Below are positions 1 through 7,711 of a stretch of DNA of 59,891 nt, piece by piece. The translations under genes and the position numbers were made by a program. The stretch spans positions 1 to 59,891 of the forward strand of contig NZ_JALXPE010000020.1 in the NCBI RefSeq assembly GCF_025143365.1, in the 5' to 3' direction. The stretch is from Microbacterium sp. p3-SID336. GTDB taxonomy: Bacteria > Actinomycetota > Actinomycetes > Actinomycetales > Microbacteriaceae. Under the pieces are notes generated by a model. It was not told where the DNA came from and did no database searches. It saw nothing but the letters and a program-made list of their open reading frames with translations. Every line of letters begins with the position of its first letter. The first letter of the stretch is position 1.

Positions 1-24
1 ACGCTCACACGTGCACGCCCGGAT

Positions 25-1617
25 TCACACCCCCGCGGGTTCGATGTCGCGCAGGCGCAGCTGGAGGGCGAGCACGAGGCGCACGTCGGCGTCATCGACG
101 TCGACGATCTCGCCGATGCGGCGCAGACGATGGCGGAGCGTGTTGGGGTGCAGCATGAGCAGCTCGGCGGCGCGCGCGACGTCGTAGTTCGCGCCGATCC
201 AGCGCCGCATGCTGGTGACGTAGTCGGTGCCGAACGCCGCGTCGTGCGCGAGGAGCGTCGCGAGGGGCTCGCGTCCGACGGCGTCGCCGCCGAGGAGTGC
301 CGCATGCAGGTCCATGAGCACGAGGCCGGGGCCCAGGTGCTCGTGCCGCCCGATGTCGCCGTGGCCCGGCATCCGGGCGACCACGCGCCAGGCTTCGGCG
401 GCCTGCCGCACGGCGGTCGGCACGTCCGCCAGTCCCTGCTGGGTGCGGCTCACGCCGGCGCGCCACCCGGGGCCCAGGCTCTCCGTGGCCCGGGCGAGTA
501 CGGTGCCGATGACCGACTGCAGCACCGCGGTGTCGGCGGACGTACCGGCGACCGCCATGGCCCTGCCTTCGAAGGCACCGGCCGCGGCGGGGATCCGGTA
601 CGCGGAGAGGCTCGTGCGCAGCAGATCGCCCACGTAGGCGGCGGCGGTGCCTGTCGACACGTCGGTGTGCGGGACGCCGTCCCGCGGACGGTCGATCATG
701 ACCACCGTCGCGGGTCCTGCCACGTCGAGGCCGAAGTGCTCCGCGATGCTGTGCGTCGCGCCGGAACCGCGCAGCAGCCAGGCCAGACGCTCGGCGCGCT
801 GACGGCGATCCGCGTCGGCCACGAGGTTGAAGCGCGCGAGCTGCGCCGCCGCGTTGCGGGCGGCCTCCGCGAGCACGTCGGTGCTGTCCGGCGCCAGGGG
901 AACGCTGCCCTCCAGGACCCAGATGCTGCCGAGCGCTTCGCCGCGGTCGCGCACGGCGATGGCGAGACGGGGACGGTTGTCGTCTGCGGGGAGACTGCGC
1001 ACGGCCGTCGTGGCACGCAGCACCGCCGCATACTCCTCGGCGTTCGCGGGGTGGTCGGGGACGCGCCGCCCGAGGATGCCGTCGCGGCGGAGCTCGTCGA
1101 CCTCCTGCCCGGGAATGGTGGAGTAGGCGAGGACGCGCATCGCCAGGTCCTCGATGGCGACCGCTCCTCCCGTGCGCAGGGCGATGTCGTTCGCGAGACC
1201 GAAGAGGTCGGCCGAGTGTCCGTCGGCGTCGGAGACCGGTCCGGACATCGCCTTGATGGCGTCGATCAGCGTGTACAGCCGTCCCCAGGCGACGTCGGGA
1301 GCGCATTCGAGCACCGCGACGCCGGTGCGCCGGGCTGCCGCGCCCCAGGTGGAGGGGTCCATCGCGCGCGGGCGCACGACCAGCGCCGAGGCGCCGACGT
1401 TCGCCGCCCAGTCGAGCAGATCGGCGGACGGGCGGCCCGGCGCGAGGATCACCGGATCTTCGCCGTGCGGGGCGTTCGCGTCGGGGTCGAGGATCAGCGG
1501 GTGCCCCACCGCCCGCTCTCGCCCGCGCGGCAGCAGCAGGGGACGCAGCACGGTGGTCCCGAGTGTGTCCAGGAGGATGCCCAGAGTGGTCGCGGTGGGG
1601 GACTGCTCCGACGTCAT
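25..1617 (-). CDS. PucR-family transcriptional regulator
   Basis: 530 aa. The C-terminal ~60 residues form the PucR-type helix-turn-helix, with the family signature LHPNTLRHRLRRI, preceded by a GGDEF-like/CdaR linker region. The middle (about 135-270) looks like a GAF-type sensor domain and the N-terminus resembles the PurC-like sensory domain, so a small-molecule-responsive activator is likely. It is the last of three same-strand genes; the serine hydrolase stop lies 36 bp upstream. The hexamer CATTCT sits six bases before the ATG, a weak candidate for a leaderless promoter. The ligand is unknown; purine, amino-acid or proline-type PucR roles are all possible. The family call is firm, the target is not. 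Confidence 0.88.
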   Translation of the reverse strand: MTSEQSPTATTLGILLDTLGTTVLRPLLLPRGRERAVGHPLILDPDANAPHGEDPVILAPGRPSADLLDWAANVGASALVVRPRAMDPSTWGAAARRTGVAVLECAPDVAWGRLYTLIDAIKAMSGPVSDADGHSADLFGLANDIALRTGGAVAIEDLAMRVLAYSTIPGQEVDELRRDGILGRRVPDHPANAEEYAAVLRATTAVRSLPADDNRPRLAIAVRDRGEALGSIWVLEGSVPLAPDSTDVLAEAARNAAAQLARFNLVADADRRQRAERLAWLLRGSGATHSIAEHFGLDVAGPATVVMIDRPRDGVPHTDVSTGTAAAYVGDLLRTSLSAYRIPAAAGAFEGRAMAVAGTSADTAVLQSVIGTVLARATESLGPGWRAGVSRTQQGLADVPTAVRQAAEAWRVVARMPGHGDIGRHEHLGPGLVLMDLHAALLGGDAVGREPLATLLAHDAAFGTDYVTSMRRWIGANYDVARAAELLMLHPNTLRHRLRRIGEIVDVDDADVRLVLALQLRLRDIEPAGV

Positions 1618-1653
1618 GATCTCAGAATGCCCGGTTCCGGCCGGTCCTCGTCG

Positions 1654-3216
1654 TCACGACGCATCGAGTCCTCGTGGGACGCCGACGATGGTCGTGTCGG
1701 CGGGTTGCCGCACGAACCGCAGGCGCTCGGCGCCGAACAGGCTCAGCAGCAGGTCGTCCCCCTCGGTGCGCAGCGACGCCGGTCCGGCGCGGAGGGTGCC
1801 TCCCGCGCCGGGCTCGAGGCGGCCGGTGAGCTCGAGTCCGAGCTGGAAGGCTCCGTCGTCGTGGATGGTGGCGAGGGTCCCGAGCTCGGGGCTCTCGTAG
1901 ACGCCGCTCGGTATCGGCAGGTTCTCGTCGGGCGCGCTGCACCGCTGGAAGATCATGTCGCGGCCGGGCCAGGCGGCGATGCCTACGCGCAGGTCGTCTC
2001 CCTCGACCCGCAGCCGCAGGCCGCCTTCGGCGTCGTCGGCGTACCACCAGTCGTCTTCGGCCAGGGTGAACCGTCCGCTCTGGAGTCCGCTCAGCTCGAG
2101 CGTGCCGTCGTCCCTCGCCTCCGTGTGCACGGCCTCGTCGGCACCGGGCATGAGCCACCAGCCGGCGTGTGCCGATGCGTCGACCGTGCCCGCGACGGGC
2201 GACGGCGGTACATCCTCGGCGATGCCGGTGGCGAGCCGTGCGGCGTCGAGTGCCACGAGACGGGCGTCGACCGCGGAGTGGTTGGTGAGCGCGACCACCC
2301 CCAGGTCGTGCTCGGGAAGGTAGAACAGCTGGGAGCGATAGCCGAGGACCCCGCCGGCATGACCGACCATCGGCGACCCGCCCAGAGTCGCGTGGTAGAT
2401 GCCGAGGGCGTAGGTGCCGCGAGAGCCGTCGGGGAAGACGGGAGTGCTGTCGACCAGCGCGTCGCGGATGTCGGCGCCGATCACGTCACCGTCGCGCAGG
2501 AACCGGAACCAGGGGCCCAGTTCGCTGACGCTCGTGGCGAGCCCGCCGTCGCCGACCGCGCACTCCTCGGTGTCGGCGCGGAGGAGCCGATCGCCGACGG
2601 TGGCGTAACCGTAGGCGAAGTCGTCGAGCACGGCGAGGCTGTCCTCGCGGAAGAGCGTGCGATGCATGCCGAGCGGTGCGAACAGACGTTCCGTCGTGAA
2701 CTCGCCCAGGGTGCGGCCGGTGAGGCGCTGCACGAGCGACGCGGCCAGCACGTACCCCGTGTTCGAGTAGGAGAATGCGGTGCCGGGCGGGAAGTTCAGC
2801 TCGGTGAGCCCTGACACGAAGGCGAGCGTCTGGTTCTGGGTGATACGGGTGAGCGACCTCCCCGCGATGCCGGTGAGCTGCAGCCATTCGCGCAGTCCGC
2901 CGGTGTGCTGGAGGCATTGGGCGATCGTGACGGGTGTGCTGAGCCGCAGCTCCGGCAGGTGCGCGCGGATGTCGTCCGTGAGGGCGAGGAGTCCGTCACG
3001 GGCGAGGAGGAGGATCGCCGTCGCCGTGAACTGCTTGCTCATGGAGGCGATGTCGAAGCGGGTGCGCTCGTGGACCGGTGCACTCAGTTCGACGGACGCC
3101 ATCCCGGCCGAGGCATGGTGGGTGAGCTCACCGCCGCGGTAGATGCCGATGACCACGCCCGGTCCGGCGTCTCCGGCGGCGTCGATGGCGAGCTGTGCGA
3201 GCGCGTGGGTGTCCAT
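1654..3216 (-). CDS. Serine beta-lactamase-like hydrolase (class C / esterase-peptidase family)
   Basis: 520 aa. N-terminal beta-lactamase fold: the SxxK motif is in ASMSKQFTA, the YxN motif is in FSYSNTGY, and HAGG stands in place of KTG. The C-terminal ~170 residues look like the beta-barrel/lipocalin-type tail found on many family members. No signal peptide is visible. I chose the ATG at 3216 because homology-like sequence begins there (MDTHALAQ). An in-frame ATG at 3330 would overlap the upstream MFS stop as ATGA but adds 38 residues of atypical sequence. Neither start has a good ribosome site. The role may be D-aminopeptidase, esterase or beta-lactam-related; the sequence does not decide. 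Confidence 0.85.
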   Translation of the reverse strand: MDTHALAQLAIDAAGDAGPGVVIGIYRGGELTHHASAGMASVELSAPVHERTRFDIASMSKQFTATAILLLARDGLLALTDDIRAHLPELRLSTPVTIAQCLQHTGGLREWLQLTGIAGRSLTRITQNQTLAFVSGLTELNFPPGTAFSYSNTGYVLAASLVQRLTGRTLGEFTTERLFAPLGMHRTLFREDSLAVLDDFAYGYATVGDRLLRADTEECAVGDGGLATSVSELGPWFRFLRDGDVIGADIRDALVDSTPVFPDGSRGTYALGIYHATLGGSPMVGHAGGVLGYRSQLFYLPEHDLGVVALTNHSAVDARLVALDAARLATGIAEDVPPSPVAGTVDASAHAGWWLMPGADEAVHTEARDDGTLELSGLQSGRFTLAEDDWWYADDAEGGLRLRVEGDDLRVGIAAWPGRDMIFQRCSAPDENLPIPSGVYESPELGTLATIHDDGAFQLGLELTGRLEPGAGGTLRAGPASLRTEGDDLLLSLFGAERLRFVRQPADTTIVGVPRGLDAS

Positions 3217-3326
3217 GTCGAGAGTCTGGCGCGCGGGCCGCGGGTTCGTCTTGTGCCGGACGGCAATCTCCGGTCCGGGGCTTTGGCGGTCTCGACACTG
3301 ACAGGGGTGCGCGCCGGTGTGCGTGG

Positions 3327-4703
3327 TCATGGTGTTCCGAGGAGCGCACGGCGGGAGAGGAGCATGACGACCAGCGCCACGGCGGTGAGTGCGCAGGCGA
3401 CCCCGACCGGCGCGAGCGCGCCGAAGCCCATGGACAGGGCCGCGCCGCCGAGCATTGGTCCCGCGACGGCCCCGAGATTCAGGGCCACGGTCGCGTACGC
3501 GCCGCCCATCGTCGGTGCCTCGGTGGCCGCGGAGAGCACCCGGGCGATCAGGGTCGTCCCGACGCCGAACGACAGGGTCCCCTGCAGGAGCACCAGGGCG
3601 AGCAGAGCGATCGGCTGGTCGGCGACGAGCGCGGTGGTGATCCAGCCGAGCAGCAGCAGCGGCCCTCCGACTGCCAGTGCGGAGCCGGGACGGCTGTCGG
3701 CCAGGCGGCCGGCGATCGTCACACCCACGAACGATCCCACGCCGAAGAGCACCAGGGCGAGGGGGACCCAGGTCTCGGACAGACCCGCGACGTCGGTCAC
3801 GATCGGGGCCAGGAAGGTGAACACCGCGAACGTGCCGCCGTTCACGAGGGCCGCGAGGACCATCGGGGTCAGGAGCCTCGGCGTCGCCAGCAGGCGCAGT
3901 TCGGCGCGGAGGCCCGGTCGATCCCCGCCGCGTCGCCCAGATGCGGCCACGCTCGCGGCCCCGGCGGCTGAGGTCTCGACGGCAGGTGCGGCGGCGGGCC
4001 TAGAGGCCGGTGCGCCGGTGGGTCCGCCACATGAGCCGGCGGTGGGCCTGCGGGACGAGCCGGTGGAGGGCCCGCGGGACGAGCCAGCGGAGGGCGCGGC
4101 GGCCGGTGTGGTGGAAGACCCGGGCCCGGCGGTGGGCCTGCGGGCCGGTGCGTTCAGGGGTCCGCGTGGCACGCCCCGCAGGATCCCGAGGACTGCAGGG
4201 ATGCAGAGGGCGGCGATGACCCAGAACGGGGCGCGCCACCCGAGCGCCGTGCCGAGCAGACCACCGGCGGGGACACCGGCGACGGTGGCGATGGTCGTGC
4301 CCGACAGCAGAACGGACAGCGCGCGCCCGCTCCGGTCGGGTGGCACCAGGCTCGTGGCGGTGCGCAGCGCGACGGCGAGGAAGCCGGCGTTCGCGATGGC
4401 GCTGACGACACGGGTGAGCAGCAGAACGTCGAACAGCGTGGTCAGGGCGCCGGTCACGTGGCAGGCAGCGAAGACGAACACGCAGAGGAGGAGGGTGGGG
4501 CGTGCCGACCATCGGCGGGCGACGGCCGCCATCAGGGGCGCGCCGATCACCATCCCGATCGCGAAAGCGGAGGTGAGCAGACCGGCCGTGCCGATCGGCA
4601 CGTCCACGTCGGTCGCGACGGCGGGCAGCAGCCCCGCGAGCATGAATTCGGAGGTGCCCATGACGAACACCGCCAGGGCAAGGGCATACAGGGGAAGAGG
4701 CAT
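3327..4703 (-). CDS. MFS exporter, DHA1 family (Cmx/AraJ-like)
   Basis: 458 aa, twelve predicted membrane segments. The first segment, VFVMGTSEFMLAGLLP, is the conserved opening of the Cmx/CmlR/AraJ sugar- and chloramphenicol-efflux group. The start has CGGAG six bases upstream. The loop between segments 6 and 7 (about residues 183-262) is expanded by an ~80-residue Pro/Ala/Gly/Ser/Arg-rich insertion made of imperfect repeats; typical relatives have a much shorter loop. The substrate is not inferable: chloramphenicol-type drugs are a family precedent only. A ~170-nt leader upstream contains mutually exclusive hairpins (4812-4860), which hints at attenuation. Confidence 0.9.
   Translation of the reverse strand: MPLPLYALALAVFVMGTSEFMLAGLLPAVATDVDVPIGTAGLLTSAFAIGMVIGAPLMAAVARRWSARPTLLLCVFVFAACHVTGALTTLFDVLLLTRVVSAIANAGFLAVALRTATSLVPPDRSGRALSVLLSGTTIATVAGVPAGGLLGTALGWRAPFWVIAALCIPAVLGILRGVPRGPLNAPARRPTAGPGSSTTPAAAPSAGSSRGPSTGSSRRPTAGSCGGPTGAPASRPAAAPAVETSAAGAASVAASGRRGGDRPGLRAELRLLATPRLLTPMVLAALVNGGTFAVFTFLAPIVTDVAGLSETWVPLALVLFGVGSFVGVTIAGRLADSRPGSALAVGGPLLLLGWITTALVADQPIALLALVLLQGTLSFGVGTTLIARVLSAATEAPTMGGAYATVALNLGAVAGPMLGGAALSMGFGALAPVGVACALTAVALVVMLLSRRALLGTP
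3918..4157 (-). repeat. Low-complexity repeat expansion inside the MFS gene
   Basis: The region encodes about 80 residues dominated by A, P, G, S, R and T, in which blocks like RRPTAG and GSSRGPSTGSS recur. At the DNA level a segment resembling CGGCGGTGGGCCTGCGGG occurs near 4034 and again near 4128. It lies in the central cytoplasmic loop, so it keeps the frame and need not break the transporter. Confidence 0.75.
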
Positions 4704-4811
4704 CGAGTGCTCCGAGGTGAGAGTGCGGAAGTGGGCTTCTCGTCACCACGGTCAGCATCCGGATCACCGGAAGCGCCCGCCAGAGGAGCGGACGCGGAAA
4801 TCAGCGGTTCA

Positions 4812-4860
4812 CGGGGCTGACGGTGTGACCGACAGCCCCCGACCTGTCTGATTCGGGGCT
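4812..4860 (-). promoter_or_regulatory. Candidate attenuator-like leader of the MFS gene
   Basis: Three segments compete for pairing. 4833-4842 (CAGCCCCCGA) can pair either with 4812-4819 (CGGGGCTG) or with 4853-4860 (TCGGGGCT), but not both. The element sits in the presumed 5' leader of an exporter gene, a class often controlled by attenuation. There is no obvious U-tract or leader peptide, so this is a structural observation only. Confidence 0.35.
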
Positions 4861-4996
4861 CGACATGTCTCCACCCTATGCCTGACCCGCCCCCGCGCTC
4901 GATCGCACTCCGCCTCACGCACACCGCCCCGCACACGGGCCCACGCACCCGCCCCCCCGCACCTGGCCTCACGCATTATCCGGCCCCCGCGCTCCG

Positions 4997-5103
4997 CTTC
5001 ACGCACCTGGCCTCACGCACCTGCCCTCACGCACTGCCCTCACGCACTGGCCTCACGCACTGGCCTCACGCACCTGGCCTCACGCACTGGCCTCACGTAA
5101 TGC
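4997..5103. repeat. Tandem array of a 13/14-bp unit (CCTCACGCACTGG / CCTCACGCACCTGG)
   Basis: Eight consecutive units start at 4997, 5011, 5025, 5038, 5051, 5064, 5078 and 5091. They alternate between 13 bp (ACTGG) and 14 bp (ACCTGG) forms; the last decays to CCTCACGTAATGC. More degenerate copies lie upstream (for example 4913 and 4967). There are no spacers, so it is not a CRISPR. It begins ten bases beyond the DUF222 stop on that gene's downstream side. Confidence 0.85.
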
Positions 5104-5113
5104 CACCGTCGGG

Positions 5114-6655
5114 TCAGAACGGCGACGGCTCTGCGACCGCGCCGAAGGTCCTCGGCGAGTGGCTGTCGTCCGGAGGGTCCGTGTCGGCGAAGGTCACGGT
5201 GTGCGGAGGTGGCGGCCGGTCGATGTAGGTCCGCCCGAGAGGGCTCGTCCACTCCAGAATGCCGCCCGGCCGCTGTGCGACGTGCCACGGGGAGTGGTGT
5301 TTGAGCGTGTGATGTCGTCGGCAGAACGTCGCGAGGTTGGTATGCGTCGTCGCGCCGCCCAAAGCCGCATCGTGATGGTGGTCGAGGTCGCACTTCCGCG
5401 CGATGAGTCCGCAGCCCGGGAACCGGCAGCGCTGGTCGCGGGCCCGCAGGTGTCTCCGCAGCTCTTCGCTGGGGCGATAGCGGTCGACGGCGAGCAGTGC
5501 GCCGGTGATCGGGTGGGTCAGCACCCGATCCCAGCCCGAGGCCGCACCGGCCAAGACCCGTGCGGTCGCAGGATCGATCGGGATCACCCCATCGAGCTCC
5601 GCCGGGGGAGTCGCCGTGCCGTCCGGCAGAATCGCGGCGTCTCCGCGCATCAGCGTTAGCACCGGGACGGTGATCTCGACGCGGGCCCGCAGCTCTCCGA
5701 GCAATCCGTCGGCGGAGTCGTGACCCGCGGGAGTGCCCGTCAACACCAGGTCTGCGAGCAGATCGGCTCGAAGCTGATCGACTCCCCGATCGTCGGACGG
5801 ATGCCCGGTCTCGGCGTTCCGGTCGCCGGCGCTCGCGCTTCCGCCGGCGCTCCCGCTTCCGCCGGCGCTCTCGCTTCCGTCGGCCCCGGTTCCCGCACCC
5901 GCGTTGCTCCCCGCCGTCATGCTCCCCGCCGTCATGCTCCCCGCACCCGCGATGCCTCCTGCACCCGGCAGGCCCGAGGCCACGCGCGCTTCGCGGGTTG
6001 TCCGGGTCTGCGCGGTCTTCACGGCGTGCGCCATCTGCGACAGGCGGTCGAACATGCCGTGGACGAGCGCGGCCGGACCGCGCGCGCCGAGCTCGGCCAT
6101 CCCGTCGTCGAGGTCGCGCACCCAGACGCGGCGGAGTTCTCGCGCATCGCGATGCCGCTCCACCAGGGTGCGCTCCTGGAACCGCTCCGCGAGGCGACGC
6201 ACCGTGCGCCGCAGGCGGTTCGGTGACTCGGTCTCGGCGAGCTCGACGGCCTCGGCGGCGTACCGAGCCCGGTCCGCGGGCTGCGACAGATGGGCGCCCG
6301 CCTCGACGATCACCCGCGCGTGCGCCGCACTGATCCGGCCCACACCCTGCGCCTGCCACACGTCGGGGAAGCGCTCGACCAGCCACGAGGCATCCGACAT
6401 GCGCCGTTCGATGGTCCGGTCGCTGACCTGCTGCGCCGCGCCGATCTCGGCGGCCACCGTGCGGATCGCCATGTCGCCGCCGTCAGTGTGACGCGAATCT
6501 CGAGCGATCTCGACGGCGAGCCGCCCCGCGAGCGCCAGCAGGCCGTCCCGTGCGGCCTGCATGCTGCTCAGAGTGCGCTCGGCCGCCTCCAGCCCCGCGG
6601 CGAGATCGGCCAGCATCGCCATCTGGGCGTCGGTGGCATCGAGCAGTGCAGGCAT
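5114..6655 (-). CDS. DUF222 / HNH endonuclease domain protein (13E12-type)
   Basis: 513 aa from the ATG at 6655. The N-terminal ~300 residues are the alpha-helical DUF222 domain. The C-terminal HNH module shows C410/C415 (RCRFPGCG), the DLDHHHD core near 424-429 and RRHHTLKH at 447-453, the usual layout in Actinobacteria, where genomes carry many paralogues. Residues ~230-282 are a Gly/Ala/Ser/Thr repeat linker (5810-5968). The frame stays open upstream of 6655 for kilobases, but that is antisense to real genes. The biological role of the family is not established; DNA cleavage is inferred from the HNH residues. Confidence 0.9.
   Translation of the reverse strand: MPALLDATDAQMAMLADLAAGLEAAERTLSSMQAARDGLLALAGRLAVEIARDSRHTDGGDMAIRTVAAEIGAAQQVSDRTIERRMSDASWLVERFPDVWQAQGVGRISAAHARVIVEAGAHLSQPADRARYAAEAVELAETESPNRLRRTVRRLAERFQERTLVERHRDARELRRVWVRDLDDGMAELGARGPAALVHGMFDRLSQMAHAVKTAQTRTTREARVASGLPGAGGIAGAGSMTAGSMTAGSNAGAGTGADGSESAGGSGSAGGSASAGDRNAETGHPSDDRGVDQLRADLLADLVLTGTPAGHDSADGLLGELRARVEITVPVLTLMRGDAAILPDGTATPPAELDGVIPIDPATARVLAGAASGWDRVLTHPITGALLAVDRYRPSEELRRHLRARDQRCRFPGCGLIARKCDLDHHHDAALGGATTHTNLATFCRRHHTLKHHSPWHVAQRPGGILEWTSPLGRTYIDRPPPPHTVTFADTDPPDDSHSPRTFGAVAEPSPF
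5810..5968 (-). repeat. Short-repeat linker inside the DUF222/HNH gene
   Basis: Two DNA repeats are visible. A 16-bp unit containing GCCGTCATGCTCCCC is duplicated around 5908-5945 (protein SMTAG twice). A GGCGCTCNCGCTTCCG-type unit occurs about three times around 5828-5882 (protein SAGGS-type repeats). The copy number keeps the reading frame. Confidence 0.75.
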
Positions 6656-6745
6656 GACCACAGTCCACCACGCACCACCGACATTCGAACAAAGATACGA
6701 GAAAATCTGGCCAGAAGTCGGATCACAGAACGATAACGACCGTGA

Positions 6746-7624
6746 TTGACTGACCCGGTGCTCCTGAACGTCATCGAAGCCGGGGAGGGCGATCGCGTCG
6801 CCGTGCTGCTGCACGGCATGATGGGATCGGCCGAGAGCTGGCACCGCGTGGTCCCGCTGCTCGTGGAGCGCGGCTTCCGTGTGCTCGCGCTGGATCTGCC
6901 CGGCCACGGCCTGTCTCCTCGCGATCCGGCGCTCACGATCGAGACCGCAGCGGATGCGGTGATCGAGACTCTCGCGCAGTGCCTGAGCTCGCCGAATCGC
7001 CCCGCCGGCACCCGCGTCCTCGGTCCCACCGCTGACGCCGGTCCCGTCCCCGACCCCAACCCGATTCCCGCCGCCGCTGCGGACACGCCCCGCGATCGCG
7101 CCGCGACCGGACGACACCGTCCCGCCCCGCTCCTTACCGTCGCCGTCGGCCACTCCTTCGGTGCCACCGTGCTCGCCGCCGCCGCGCCCCGGCTCAATCC
7201 CGCGCTCGCCGTCTACGTCGATGCCCCGCTCTCGCTGCAAGGAGGGCACGACCGGGCGGTGCTCGTGTCGCAGTACGAGCGCGACAGGCGGGCCCGGATG
7301 TCTCCCAGCGAGCTCCGTCGGCTCCGACCCTTCTACTCCGTGGACGACGCGACGGTCGAGGCTCGGGCTGCCGAGCGATTCGATCCGCCCACCGCGGCCT
7401 CCGTCTCCTGCGGCGCAGACGGGCACTGGGCGGCTGCGCCGGGCTCCATCGTCGTCCGCGCCGAGCCCAGCGCCTGGGTCACCGACGAGGACGCCCGCCG
7501 CTTCGAACACGACGGGGTGCGGGTCCGCAGCATCCCCGGAGCCGCTCACACCGTCTGGTACAGCCATTTCGAGGTGTTCACCGCCGCGCTGCCCGAGGTG
7601 TTCGCCGAGGCCTCGACCGCGTGA
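6746..7624 (+). CDS. Alpha/beta hydrolase
   Basis: 292 aa. The oxyanion-side motif HGMMGSAESW is at ~23-32, the nucleophile elbow GHSFGAT has Ser137, and a C-terminal His lies in GAAHTVWY. Between strand/helix elements and the nucleophile there is a ~46-residue Pro/Ala/Asp-rich insertion (82-127; DNA 6989-7126) atypical for the fold. The listed start is TTG; a GTG at 6758 is an alternative, and neither has a clear ribosome site. It is divergent from the DUF222 gene, 90 bp away. The substrate is unknown. Confidence 0.82.
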   Translation: MTDPVLLNVIEAGEGDRVAVLLHGMMGSAESWHRVVPLLVERGFRVLALDLPGHGLSPRDPALTIETAADAVIETLAQCLSSPNRPAGTRVLGPTADAGPVPDPNPIPAAAADTPRDRAATGRHRPAPLLTVAVGHSFGATVLAAAAPRLNPALAVYVDAPLSLQGGHDRAVLVSQYERDRRARMSPSELRRLRPFYSVDDATVEARAAERFDPPTAASVSCGADGHWAAAPGSIVVRAEPSAWVTDEDARRFEHDGVRVRSIPGAAHTVWYSHFEVFTAALPEVFAEASTA

Positions 7625-7711
7625 TCGCGGACCGCGCACCGGGCGGGAGCGGCTGACCCGATCACGGGGCTGAAGATCGGTCCACCGGGCCGCGACTACC
7701 CTGAAGAGGAC

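Larger units (their letters stand above)
4704..5113. other. 410-bp intergenic region between the DUF222 gene end and the MFS start
   Basis: No convincing gene. Reading toward the MFS gene (minus strand) it holds the 13/14-bp tandem array (4997-5103, with degenerate copies back to about 4913), then a probable -10 (TAGGGT, complement of 4874-4879), then a GC-rich leader with alternative hairpins at 4812-4860, then the CGGAG ribosome site before 4703. Open frames through the array are artefacts of its repeated composition. Confidence 0.6.

Noticed and set aside
130..2814. An 894-codon plus-strand open frame
   Set aside because: Antisense to the PucR regulator and serine hydrolase; no domain or start signal.
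3217..3330. Extended start of the serine hydrolase at 3330
   Set aside because: The ATGA overlap with the MFS stop is attractive, but the extra 38 residues look unlike the family and no ribosome site is seen. Kept as an alternative only.
4997..5103. Possible CRISPR array
   Set aside because: Units are 13-14 bp, contiguous and without spacers; no cas genes in the window.
5114..6655. Homing endonuclease or restriction gene in a mobile element
   Set aside because: DUF222/HNH proteins are common chromosomal genes in this group. There are no flanking inverted repeats, intron signs, methylase or integrase.
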